Of a DNA stretch of 41,324 nucleotides, positions 30,033 to 41,214 are shown in pieces. A model generated the notes under the pieces. The model worked only from the letters and a program-made list of their open reading frames with translations. It had not been told where the DNA came from and ran no database searches. Where the stretch lies: contig JAUCBJ010000214.1 of NCBI GenBank assembly GCA_032718475.1, positions 7,501 through 48,824 of the forward strand, in the 5' to 3' direction. The first letter of the stretch is position 1, and the number at the start of each line of letters is the position of its first letter. A program made the position numbers and the translations under genes. The DNA comes from Nemertoderma westbladi (taxonomy: Eukaryota > Xenacoelomorpha > Nemertodermatida > Nemertodermatidae).

Positions 30033-31860
30033 CTAATGGATGCTCTTCTATCTTTCCCCACATGCTTCCCTGCCCGCTATTGGCTTATCTACTAATTGTC
30101 ACTTTGGCACTCCCTGTAGGTGTCACCACCTGCTGCTAGCCTCGACTAGCTGGGCTCAGAATATTATCCAATATCCCATATTATGACTCATTGTCCCAAT
30201 ACAGACCTCCTTAGTCGTGGCGGGCGTGCCAAGCCCTGCCTTGTCTGCCCAATACACTCCATCCTGGGTACCATCCAGGGTCCATTGTTATCCAATACAT
30301 CCCTTACCTTACACCGGCCCCCCAGTACACATCCAACTGCCACCACCCAATAGCAGTAGGGAATGATTGACTAGTCACCTTCAAAACTCCATCCAGGCAC
30401 CAATATTAAGTAGTCTATTATAATGAGTAATCATATTTTAACATGGTTTGAACGTAAAATCTTTGCCCAGAAAGTCCCCCTGCGCGCAGGTGATAATTAG
30501 TGGTCAACTCCATATTGACCCCACATCGGGTTATAAATAGGGCCACATCGGGACAAAAAAACAAGAGTCTTCAACCCCAGCTGCCTGAAGTGAGCTCTGC
30601 TCCTCAGTACAGCAAAAGTTTAGCCTAGAAGCCAGCTCTGTTCCAAGTTGGGACCGTCTTTCTTGCTGGGTCGGGCCTGTGAAAGGTTTTGCGATTGACA
30701 GGAATGTAAGACGATTCCGCCATTGGTTTGAGTTTACTGGCTAAACTAGCCCGGAACGCTTGTGTGCTTACTCTTGCCTACTAGCTGTTTAGTTCGTCCA
30801 AGGATCAACTTATTCAGTTCTTGTCGGCAAAGTGGCAGCGTCTCCATTGGCTCGGCTCTCTCACTCACGGTAGTGCTGGTGCACTGTCCGCAGGCCATAC
30901 GTTTATTCAAGGTTCGCCCGAATAAAACTGTATGGTCTGAGAGCAAATTGCAGCTAACATCAGTACCACCCCTGTTTGGACTCAGACGGTAATCTGGTGT
31001 TCTGCACTACCGCCAAGTTCCAATAGCGTGAAGCTGCACCAAGTTTATTACGACTTTTCTACGACGCTTAGCTTTATAGACTTTTATTCACAACCTGTGT
31101 TTTTTTTCCATGATTTATTTGTATATTTTTTCCGGCGTATTTTTAGCAAAACTAAACGGCTAAAATACGGTATATTTTTTCTCTGATTTTTGGATTATTT
31201 AGAGGCTTACCGCCCGACATTTAATGCATCTTTGGATCGTGTTTTTTTTTGTAAGTTTGTTTTTGCTCGGTATTGTTTTTTACTACCATGACAATTTGAT
31301 GATTACTTTGGGCAATTAATTTTTTACATATCTGATTTCAATGATTATTTCGAACAATTTCTATTTATATTATTCATGTGTTATTATAATTTACCTACTT
31401 AGAGCGTTATATTTATTCCCTGGACTAAATAGTTATATATTTTGTGTAATCGGTAATGTGTGTTTATTTATTTCTTCCTTTGGTCTTTAAATACATACAT
31501 ACTGTATACTTTGGATCCTAATGGACCCAAAGCACCCCTCACCCGGTTTCTATCTTTTTCCTCATCCCAGAGGTTTTTCTACAGTGTTACAGTAAGCTAT
31601 TTCATTTATTTAGAAGGAAGCAATATACAGTATTATTTGGGAAGAATAGAAAATCACTGTGTTTTTGTACTATATTGAAAAGTTGTGGATGTCCGTAAAT
31701 AACAAGTCATTGAAGGACGTGTTTAAGTGGAAATATTTTATTTTAGCCGGAAAACCCAAACACTAAGCAAAAGTTGAGCACTACCTGGAGCCTTTTTGAG
31801 ATTCAAAGCCGTTTTAGGAGCTTATCGTGCCAAGGAGCACGATAAATCCATTACAGAAAC
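30033..31860. other. Unassigned sequence with promoter-like and poly(A)-like signals
   Basis: TTATAAATAG at 30531-30540 is a good TATA box, and AATAAA at 30921-30926 lies about 390 bp downstream. This spacing could mark a solo LTR or a small transcription unit. No convincing LTR ends, target duplication or coding frame were found. The rest (31030-31860) is T-rich with nothing recognised. Confidence 0.3.
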
Positions 31861-31867
31861 TTATTTT

Positions 31868-32092
31868 ATGCTACTTTTGTTAGGCGGACATGATGACTAA
31901 GGGTTCATAGAAATTTAATAAAATGTCTTTCTGGGTGCAAAGTTAAAACTTTGCGCGCCTGTATTTCAAGACGACAATGGATTCTTCCCTTGCGATTTGG
32001 TAGGTGATTAAAGGAAGTAAAACACTATCAAAATATTTTACAATTGAATCTGTTTACATTCCCGTTGCCATGGAAAAAAGTATAATGAAAAA
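31868..32092. repeat. Left arm of a long inverted repeat
   Basis: The sequence from TTTTGTTAGGCGGACATGAT through ATGACTAAGGGTTCATAG to TTGCCATGG is reverse-complementary to about 34105-34340 with roughly 80% identity and some indels. The arms are about 2 kb apart. This suggests an old DNA transposon with long inverted termini, or a foldback element. Confidence 0.75.
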
Positions 32093-32273
32093 TTTGAAAA
32101 ATTGTCTACCAATTCTATAAAACACCATTTTTATTCGGTTTGTCAGTATAGAATTATATTCCCTAAATGCCGTGGATTTTCAAAATTTTATTTTTATTCG
32201 AATTAACTTTGTAAAGATTGCTTTGAGTTCTCATTCGTATTGGTTCTATCTATTGTGCACCTATCGGTCAAGT

Positions 32274-32349
32274 GGTTCAGTAGCTCAGTCGGTAGAGCGT
32301 TGGAAATTATATGTGTAGTAGGTATTGAGTTCGAATCCTAGTAAGTGCG
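32274..32349 (+). ncRNA. tRNA-like sequence, probably a SINE head or tRNA pseudogene
   Basis: TAGCTCAGTCGG at 32281 matches the RNA polymerase III A box and forms a good D arm (GCTC/GAGC). AGTTCGAATCC about 45 nt later resembles the B box. Neither the acceptor stem nor a five-pair anticodon stem forms, so this is not a functional tRNA. tRNA-derived SINEs start like this, but no second copy exists in the window to define a family. Confidence 0.45.
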
Positions 32350-34104
32350 AATTATTTTTTGTGCAGAATTTCAACTCATTTAAATTAACCGCTACAAATT
32401 AATTGCATTTGTCTGTACCAATGAGACTTTATTATCTTATCTGTGTGATTTTGTAATAAAGTCAGAAATACTTGTCAATCTCAGCCCTTTTTCTATCTGT
32501 TTTACCATGGATTCACTACGGTGAACAAACTTAGGGACAGGATGGCCGGCTAGAGATCGGGCCGCAGCAATGAACGGGAACATCGGGGGAATGTAGACGA
32601 GAGACAACCCGCAATACCACCTTGAGTTATTCGCCCATCGCCTGAAAGGTTAGACAGCGTTCGACGCCTTGCTACCTAAGAGTAAGACCAAAAGATCAAA
32701 AGGTAGAAGTAGTGACACGCTGTAAGCCTAAAATTACATCTAAGGGACTGTACTGTCTTGATTCAGGAAAAACCGCAGTAGACCTTCATATTCCTACGGG
32801 GGGGAGAGCGCAGGCAGATACTAGTACGCAGATAGGACGTAGGCACACCGGTACGAAGCATACAAATTGGTGGGGTGCAGCAAACTGTACGCCTAACTCT
32901 TGCTAAGTACAGGTGTGTGTGCGACTATTTGTAGTACGACAGTGTCCATTGCATTAGAACTTGTAGGCTAGGGGGTTGCTGTGTTTTCACCTGAATTGGG
33001 ATTGTACCGTTCAGGCGGTAGGGCAGTTTACACTAGGCGCAAATAAATTGAGGCTATTAGGGATACTAACATCTACCGTGTCCCCGCCAACGCCCTAATA
33101 GGAAGTTACCCGGACTACCTGGGTGACTAAAATTCTAGATAGGAGCCAGGATAGCTATTAGTAACTGTACGCCTACAGTAGTAAACTAACACATCTCTTC
33201 TTAGTATCAGGGACCTGGTACCTAAAATTGCCGAATTCTGGGCGTAGCATTAACCTTATGCCTGAATTTGAGTCCTGGAAATACGCAAGAGGGGAAGGAA
33301 CCTTATCATTAGTGAGTATTGGACCTACAAGTTACAAAATTAGAATATTCGTAAAATGCACACCGTACCCAGTAATTATATATGTGAAGGAGCAAAACTG
33401 CTTTGACCGTTCAGAATTAACACACGCGCGTTAGAAATTATTTACACCTCAAAATATATAAAATTAACTTTTGTCCGTACTGTGCTTTGCCCGCTAGTTA
33501 GACATCTCCAAATATCTGCCTGTGTACCTAGCTAGCGTCTCTTTGCCCAACCATATAAATCACACCGCGGCAAAGTATACGAGCCCCTTAGTCCGTCAGT
33601 GAGTCAGCCTGATTTTAGGATTCGCTGCGCGGGATTTTGTTTTATCGAAGTTTGTCTGCTCGTAGACTGTTTTCTGCCTCACCGGTTATAAGAGATCGAT
33701 ACTGCAATATATTCGCTTACTTAGAGTTTACTGTTTTGGTGAGAAGGTCGGATTTATGATTTGATTCCCAAACTTTACAGTAGGATATTGCAGGTATTGT
33801 TGCTGTCTCTTCATATAGTCAGTCTTAATATTAAGTTAAAATTGCCAACATTTTAATTTTATAATTCGTCAATTGTGAATCATACTGTATTTCTAAAAGT
33901 CAATATTTGCCAATAAACTAAACTGTCCAATCAGAGACCAAGACCTGTGATAGCTTGATTTTGACATTCCAGAATATTAAATTTCGGTTAGCAACTATTA
34001 GAAATAAAGGACAGCCACCAGGCATGTTTGTTGAAAATTATATAAGTAGTAAATAGTAGCCCAAATTCTATCTGGCGATCATAATGGGAATTTATCGTAA
34101 TTCC
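32350..34104. other. Spacer of the long inverted repeat, no gene recognised
   Basis: Short frames only. TATAAA at 33554-33559 followed by GC-richer sequence could be a core promoter or an LTR fragment, but nothing downstream supports it. Confidence 0.35.
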
Positions 34105-34340
34105 CGTCACCATGGAAATGGGAATGAAAAAAATTTAAATGTAAAATATTTTGATAGACTTTTATTCCCTTTACTGATATACCAAATCTCAAGAACAGAA
34201 TCCCTTGTCGTCTTGAATTACAGGCGCTCGAAATTTGAACTTTGCACCCGGTTACCTTGGCAACTACAAGATAACAATTTCAGAAAGACATTTTATTACA
34301 TTTCTATGAACCCTTAGTCATCATATCCACCTAACCAAAG
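34105..34340. repeat. Right arm of the long inverted repeat
   Basis: Reverse complement of 31868-32092 (landmarks TATGAACCCTTAGTCATCAT, CTTTGCACCCGG). The arm ends about 70 bp before the second hAT copy. Confidence 0.75.
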
Positions 34341-34409
34341 TTGCATAAGAGAGGTTTCTAAGGAAATATTATGAAAATAGTGTCATAAATAGGGAAACAA
34401 ACGATCGGC

Positions 34410-34988
34410 CAGCCCCGTATCGTGCGGGGGGGGGGGCTTTGGGGGCACTGCCCCCCCAGAGAAGTCTCACTGCCCCCCCCAGACATGTATTGTTCACTCG
34501 TCTTATTCACAATTAATTAATAATAATATTGTTGGTAATCAATATTATTTGATTCACATACTCCTGCCCACTGACCTGACCTGACTCCCCACCGTTCCAT
34601 TTGGTCCAATTCTATAATACTACATGACATTAATATACCTACCTACCTGTAATTACTAAAAATACTCGAAAGCGCTAGGTTCTCTCATTGGCTACCAGGG
34701 TGGAGGGGTTGTTTGTTGTTGACCCATTGTCTATTTTCTTGTAGTTAGGGAGCCAGCTTGCAGCTAAAAGGCTAGGCGCTGAGGCCTGAGGGTTGCTTGC
34801 GCTGGTATCCATAGCTATAATTTGTTGTAACTTAACCTTAACCATATTACACCTGAAGTGGGTCCTTCGCGCAGCACGTGATATAACTTATGTAAGTGTA
34901 ATCTTGAGAGAAAAATAAGCAAAATCTAAGCAGATGCCCTTGATCACGTTACACCAGCCTCGAGGCAGGCTTGAAAACTGCAGTCGAT
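34410..34988 (+). mobile_element. Second copy of the hAT-type family seen at 3632-4730, 3' end missing
   Basis: It starts CAGCCCCGTATCGTGCGG and matches 3632-4240 along its length: the C7 blocks, TGTTCACTCGTCTT, GGTCCTTCGCGCAGCACGTG, and up to GCAGTCGATTTA. There the homology stops at a TTAA. The remaining ~490 bp and the right terminus were not found downstream, so no target duplication can be shown for this copy. Confidence 0.75.
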
Positions 34989-35025
34989 TTAACCCTTGTG
35001 CTCTCTTTGGGGTCATTTTTGACCC
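34989..35025 (+). mobile_element. Possible piggyBac-like terminus at a TTAA site
   Basis: TTAA (34989-34992) is followed by CCCTTGTGCTC and the inner palindrome GGGTCA-TTTT-TGACCC, which resembles ends of piggyBac-type elements. It lies exactly where the hAT copy loses homology, as an insertion would produce. No opposite end ending in GGG-TTAA was found, so this remains tentative. Confidence 0.35.
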
Positions 35026-35313
35026 ATCGAAGATTTAAACTTACACAATTTTATCACACATTGATATTTTATCTCGAAATTTTGTGACTTTTATTATTTT
35101 ATGGTACTTCTCAATTAGAAAAACAAAAATGTAAAAATTTTCAAGGGGGTCTATTAAATTTTACAATTTATAGGGGCCTACACATATTGACTTTGAGGTC
35201 AAATTTCACCTCGTGTTTTGTACCTGTACCATTCAATATCAACGAAAAACTTTTTTTGAATTTCAACTCAGTTCGCACATCATACAGTATGTCATCAAAT
35301 GGGCCCAAACTTA

Positions 35314-35717
35314 GCCCGCCCTTTGCCTTGGCCCTTGGCACAAGAGAGTCATATTCCCCATTGTTGTGATGATCAACTTCTAGTATTCCTACTGCATTGA
35401 TATTATGCTCATTTAGAACCGCAATGACCTATTTAGTTGTTGTAGACACCTTCAAAACAAGCATAGAACGAATAGTTTTTGAGATATTTGTCAGGTACAG
35501 TTTGTCTATATCGCATCAAGGCGCTAATTTTGACTTGTGCCGGACTTCACATTATCTGCAATATCTCTCGCTATTCGCTCTATGCTTGTTTTGAAGGTGT
35601 CTACACCAACTAAATCGGTCATTGCGGTTCTATTGAGCATAAATATCAATGCAGTAGGAATAATAGAAGTTGATCATCACAAAAATGGGGAATATGACTC
35701 ACTTGCACCAAGGGCGG
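35314..35717. repeat. Snapback inverted repeat, arms ~150 bp, loop ~95 bp
   Basis: 35314-35475 and 35571-35717 are inverted copies with about 90% identity and one 12-bp indel. Landmarks on the right arm are CTATGCTTGTTTTGAAGGTG, CGGTCATTGCGGTTCT and GTTGATCATCAC. No coding function is recognised. It may belong to the putative piggyBac-like insertion that starts at 34989. Confidence 0.8.
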
Positions 35718-36848
35718 GAACTGACCATGTGCCTGTGGGAATATTTCCTGTCATCCCCAAATCAAAATTTTGGTATCTACAGTACCGCTTTCAAATAACG
35801 TCGTGTTGGATCCTAATATGTAGGATCCTATTAGGATCCAAGTCACTGATTCACTACTATAGGAGTTAGGATTTAATTGGAAATGAAATTTAGCCCAAAT
35901 TCCAGACTTGGAGGCACTTAGGATTTGACTTGGATTTCATTAGGAATTTACTTGGAAATCGGCGCTTACTTTGATTTCTGGAAGGTGGACTGACTCAGAC
36001 TATGCTTGTGCTAGTCCACTTATTCTCTATCCTGCCAATCATTAAGTTGTATAGAATGGACTAGACACAGCCTAAAGTTTGCATAGTGTTCAGTTCATTG
36101 ATATATGGTTATCGATGGAAGATTACACTACTACTGTACCTTGTATTGCCAGCCTCTGACGTAAATAATATTTAAAACATATACTGTAATTGATGAAATC
36201 CACACACATCCGCAGATAGTTAACGCCGTGGGCAGGTGGGCTCTGGAATTATTTTAAATCGTATTGAACTTACAAATAAATGTAGGATCACACACTGTAT
36301 TTATTACTATTGAACATATTTTGAGTAATAAAGAGTAAAACACAATGTTTGTGTAATTATTAATAGAATAAATATTAGTTTATTTTCATTTATTAGTTTA
36401 ATTAATAATTAGACAGGGGCTAAAACTGGGCGACTAATTAAATGTATGTTATCCACGGGAAATTTTAATTCCCTATACACATTGACATTCTGCTTACTAT
36501 ACAAACACTGCTTGCTGTAAGAGGAATACAGATAATTGGTAGATAATTGGGTGTTCAGTTATTCTTATTATAGTCTTAAAAATAAATATGGGCGATTAAT
36601 TATTAGCATCTCATTGTGTAGTTAAATATCCGTTCGGCCAATAGTACAGCAGTAAGTCATTTATTAGTCCCCAAGGAGGGCTAGGGACCATTGTCCCCCC
36701 CCCCCCCCCCCCCCTCCCTTCCCCCTCCCTTCCCGACATAGATAAACTGTAATATTGAATGCCATATTTTACTGAAACACACAAGTTCCGTATTTAAACG
36801 GCATAACACCCACACAGCACATTACACTCTCCAAGCAGATTCCGCAAC
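35718..36848. other. AT-rich sequence, no gene seen
   Basis: It has a cluster of TAGGATCC/TTAGGATTT motifs between 35808 and 35960, and a C run of 20 at 36695-36714 followed by CCTCCCTT repeats. No product is recognised. Confidence 0.4.
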
Positions 36849-37177
36849 ATGTCACAATCCGTATCGCTACCACTACGAAAAATAAATGACATAACATCCT
36901 ACAGACAGGAATTTATAGAAGTAAAAGTGTCTGAGTCTGTACTCCCAGATATTCCCATTGGCGATATCTCCTTTGCAGAAGTGAAGGCTGCTGCAAAGAG
37001 CATTAAGACCAATCGTGCCAGTGGAGTAGATGGTGTTACCCCTGAGGTCTTTAAAATACCTGAGTGTTTAAAGCTCATCTATCCCATCATAGTAGACATG
37101 TACCGAACAACAAGAGTCCCACAAGAAATGAAAACAAATAAGTTGGTGCCAGTTCCCAAGAAGGGCAACCTAACACT
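36849..37177 (+). pseudogene. LINE reverse transcriptase, 5' part, interrupted by a hAT-type element
   Basis: The frame from 36849 has the start of a non-LTR RT domain: ISFAEVKAAAKSIKTNRASG, VDGVTPEVF, then RVPQEMKTNKLVPVPKKGN. The frame is cut at 37177/37178 by the element at 37178-39544. It resumes, in register once one target duplicate is discounted, at 39553 with FRGISLISIAAKLYNR. The original ATG and endonuclease part were not identified upstream. Confidence 0.8.
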
Positions 37178-39544
37178 CAGTGGCGTGGTGGCCATACATA
37201 TATTCGGGAAAATTCCCGGGCCCCCTTGACGATCTGGGCCCCCCGGGCCCCTCAGGGTCAGAAAATTATATTGATGTTATAAACAATTAGTAGTAGGTAT
37301 TACATATTTCCAATAAAATATAAGCAACGAAACCAAAACAATAGCTATAGAGGCCCATGTCGCAGTTACCAAGCACAGCACTAAACTAAGAGGGTTGGAG
37401 AGGTGGAGGGGGGGGGGGGGGGGGGGGAGGGGTGTAAACGTAGGAGCACATACCCAGTAGGCCTATTATTCCTTATTGAAAAAGTCCCCTCAGGCCGTCA
37501 GGCGGCCGACGGCGTCGGCAAGGCAAACTGTGTTGTAGTTACATTAGTGCCAGCCCGCCAGACCAGTTGGGAATGCATTCGTTTCACCTGAGCTGACCAT
37601 CCACCACCAGAGTTCAATATATCAATCATCTCCCATGAATTAATAGAGGTAGGTAGGTACTCTAATGTAATAAACATGAAGTAATCTTATCTGATAACGC
37701 TGGTAAACGTGTTGTCTGATTGGTCAGTTTGTCTAAAAGTCAATGGATATACTTATGTAATAACTGAACGGATGAAGTGGTAGGCATTCACCAGCGCGGT
37801 AGCATTTCTATCATCTATACACTATGTGGGGCGAGCCACGAAGTGAGTGAGCCTTAGCGTAGTGGTACCATTAATCAACCTGTCGTTCTGTCGTTCTGTC
37901 GTTCTGTCGTGTTCAATTTTAAACGTTAATAACTCGGCCAATCTTTGATGAAATCTATCCAAACTTGGTACACATGTTGTTTGGCAAAAGTTTAGAAATT
38001 TTCCAAGTAGAATTTCAGTGTGGCCTTCGAGAAGCTAAGATAATAGCAGTTAATTAGTTAATTAAGTTATTACGGTAAAAACACCATTTTCAACCTGCCT
38101 TTTAAAGGAAATTAATTGTTTTACAGTATAAGATTTAAATAATTGTAATTAAAAATTATACAGATGCAAATTATACAGATTGCGTGATTATACGTCTATT
38201 TTAAGGTTCATGCAATCTCACTAACATTTGGAGGCATTTCTCCTGATGAAATTAAACAGGAGTTGGACCGGGGAATTGAACTACCTGTTATAATTGAAAA
38301 ATTTGTGAAGGATGCTCTACATTTTGAAGCCTTTGCAATAACACTGCAGTATAACTTAATCGAAACTTCGCGGTAAAAATTAAAAAGTTGAAATAAATAC
38401 ACCATGTCCCGTAATATAGTGTCATTTTCTGATGACACGGACCCCCCCCCCCCCCCCCAGATTTTTCTACAAATCTTTATCATATTGCTTGAAATTTGAA
38501 ACACAACTAGTTCCACTCACCGTCGATGACCCCATGAACCCGGAATTTTCGATTTTGCCTTCAAATTTTTTTATATGCATTTTAAAAAAGTGTCTTTTGC
38601 GAAATCGCACCCTCCGTATCGTGGACATTCTTCACATTAGTCGTAATTTATTCATATCATTAGAAAGCTTGCCTTGCAAGGATTCCAAATATGTAACAAT
38701 ATCTGAGTTTCGTTGAGAAACAACTGAGATATAGGCGTTCAAAGATTGCAAGAATTATTGTTCGCTGAAGGCTATTTATTCTATTTAATAAATACACAAT
38801 GTTCTGGAACATTTTGTTTAAAGTATGAATAGCTATGCAATAGAGATATTGGATAGGTATACCGCTGTTGCCAACCAACTTATAAAATAAATAACACATT
38901 CTAGAATTTTGTGTATTTATTTAATAGAATAAATGGCCTGCAGCGAACGATAATTCTTGCAATCTTTGAACGCCTATATCTCAGCTGTTTCTCAACGAAA
39001 TTCAGATATTGTTACATATTTGCAATCCTTGCAACGCGAAGCTTTTTAATGATATGTAAAAGTTACGACAAATGCGAAGAATGGCCACGATACTGAGGGT
39101 GCGATTTCGCAAAAGGCACTTTTTTAAAACGCTTATAAACAAAATTTAAAGGCAAAATCGAAAAATCCGGCTTCATGGGGTCATCGACGGTGAGTGGAAC
39201 TAGTTGTGTTTCAAATTTCAAGCAATATGATAAAGATTTGTAGAAAAATCTGGGGGGGGGGGGGGGGGTCCGTGTCATCAGAAAATGACACTATATTACG
39301 GGACATGGTGTATATTGTGTACTGCCCTATCACTACTTATATTATTTTGATTAATAATTGTGTCATTTTATTTATTTGTTTATTTAAAACTGTATAAAGC
39401 CTTTTTCTAGAAAATATTTTGTGCATGAGGGGGGGGGGGGGGGGGGGGGTTGGGGTGGTCAAAATTCGAGGTGATCTGGCATTTATAAATGGGCCCTTAT
39501 TTTGGGATTTCCCGGGCCCCTTACTGGGACCCACCACGCCACTG
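37178..39544. mobile_element. Non-autonomous hAT-type element inserted in a LINE RT gene
   Basis: 2,367 bp with perfect 14-bp inverted ends (CAGTGGCGTGGTGG and CCACCACGCCACTG) and an exact 8-bp target duplication CTAACACT (37170-37177 and 39545-39552), the hAT signature. Subterminal CCCGGGCCCC blocks occur near both ends. No transposase is coded. Inside are G runs (37408-37427, 39429-39449), a TCGTTCTG microsatellite (37881-37910) and a complete foldback element. Confidence 0.92.
38400..39310. mobile_element. Foldback element at a TA site, nested in the hAT-type element
   Basis: It runs from CACCATGTCCCG to CGGGACATGGTG with TA on each side (38398-38399 and 39311-39312), as in Tc1/mariner-type insertions. 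Arms of about 410 bp (38400-38812 and 38900-39310) are inverted copies with roughly 90% identity. Each arm holds a 17-bp C or G run (38442-38458, 39252-39268). The spacer is about 90 bp. It has no coding capacity. Confidence 0.88.
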
Positions 39545-40291
39545 CTAACACTCTATGGTTCTTTTCGGGGAATCTCATTGATCTCGATTGCTGCAAAGCT
39601 ATACAATAGGATTCTATTAAATCGCATCAGCATCGCAATCGCATCATTGAGAGACTGCTCCGTGGAAATCAGAATGGGTTCCGTAAAGGTCGTGGGACCA
39701 TGGAGCCCATTTTGGCACTTAGAAGGATAATTGAAGAGTTATCAAAAAAGAAAGACAGGCATCTGGCTGTTCTCTTTGTTGACTTCTTCAAGGCCTCTGA
39801 TTCAGTCTCTCGCTCACGTATGTTCAGCATACTTTCATTATAATATAATGAAAATATCCCCAGGAATCCCATATTATGGGATTCCTGGTGAAATTATTGC
39901 AGCAATCAGATCAGTATACGATGGTTCGACAACATTTGTGTCTACTGTTGACGGTGACACAGAACCATTTGAAGTGTTATGGGGCGTCCTCCAAGGAGAC
40001 ACACTTGCACCATTCTTGTTCATTATTGTGGTTGACTATGTTCTACGCATGTCCTTAGATCATTATAATGATGATGGGGTGATGATAACTCCACCTACTG
40101 GCTCCAGAAGTCAAGGAAATCCTGCCAAGTACCTAACTGATCTAGACTTTGCTGATGACTTAGGAGTACTCTCAGAATCATTAGAGGGAGCCCAACGGCT
40201 CCTCAGCTCATTAGAACATGCTGCTTCTAGTGTTGGTCTTTTTATTAACTCCAGAAAGACCAAAATTCTGACAGTGGTTAAAAATGAATAA
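39545..40291 (+). pseudogene. LINE reverse transcriptase, 3' part, two frameshifts
   Basis: After the hAT-type insert the RT domain continues in three frames. First FRGISLISIAAKLYNRILLN. Then, from about 39620, GNQNGFRKGRGTMEPI and motif A with its Asp (AVLFVDFFKASDSVS). Then, from about 39865, YGIPGEIIAAIRSVYDG, LQGDTLAPFLF and motif C FADD (YLTDLDFADD, near 40140-40165). It ends at a stop at 40289-40291. A near-perfect 29-bp palindrome at 39861-39889 lies where the second frame change occurs. Confidence 0.85.
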
Positions 40292-40344
40292 AAAGAATAA
40301 AAAATATAAAACTGTATACCAAAGTCTAATAATCATATGGCGAA

Positions 40345-41214
40345 AAACCGAATAACTCGTAAATGAGAACCCGAACTCGTAGATGAGAACACGAACTCGT
40401 AGATGAGAACACGAACTCGTAGATGAGAACCCGAACTCGTAGATGAGAACCCGAGCTCGTAGATGAGACCCCGAACTCGTAGAAGCGAACCCGAACTCGT
40501 AGATGAGAACCCAAACTCGTGATGAGAACCCGAACTCGCAGATGAGAACCCGAACTCGTAGATGAGAACCCGAACTCGTAGATGAGAACCCGAACTCGTA
40601 GATGAGAACCCGAGCTCGTAGATGAGACCCCGAACTCGTAGAAGCGAACCCGAACTCGTAGATGAGAACCCAAACTCGTGATGAGAACCCGAACTCGCAG
40701 ATGAGAACCCGAACTCGTAGATGAGAACACGAACTCGTAGATGAGAATCCGACCTCGTACTGTCGTAGATGAGACCCGAACTCGTTGATGCGAACCCGAA
40801 CTCGTAGATGAGAACCCGAACTCGTAGATGAGAACCCGAGCTCGTAGATGAGACCCCGAACTCGTAGAAGCGAACCCGAACTCGTAGATGAGAACCCAAA
40901 CTCGTGATGAGAACCCGAACTCGCAGATGAGAACCCGAACTCGTAGATGAGAACACGAACTCGTAGATGAGAACACGAACTCGTAGATGAGAATCCGAAC
41001 TCGTACTGTCGTAGATGAGACCCGAACTCGTTGATGCGAACCTGGCACCCGAACTCGTAGATGAGAACCCGAACTCGTAGATGAGAACCCGAGCTCGTAG
41101 AAGAGAACCCGAACTCGTAGAAGGGAACCCGAACTCGTAGATGAGAACCCGAACTCGTGATGAGAACCCGAACTCGCAGATGAGACCCGAACTCGCAGAT
41201 GAGAACCCGTACTT
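40345..41214. repeat. 20-bp minisatellite with higher-order structure
   Basis: About 43 copies of a 20-bp unit (CGAACTCGTAGATGAGAACC). Variant units recur in a fixed order (GAGCTCG, then AGAAGCG, then a shortened GTGATGAG unit, then a CGCAG unit) starting near 40453, 40613 and 40845, so blocks of about 160-235 bp were amplified. Long serine/arginine-rich frames on the minus strand arise from the repeat and are not genes. Confidence 0.93.

Noticed and set aside
30746-30992. Overlapping frames of 66-76 codons on both strands
   Set aside because: No recognisable domain, both strands open together, and no sustained coding signal; only the TATA and AATAAA signals nearby are of interest.
32274-32349. 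Functional tRNA gene
   Set aside because: The D arm and Pol III boxes are good, but acceptor and anticodon stems do not pair and the T stem is poor.
40326-41048. Serine/arginine-rich minus-strand frames of 207-240 codons
   Set aside because: A product of the 20-bp minisatellite, with two minus-strand frames open at the same time and no start context.
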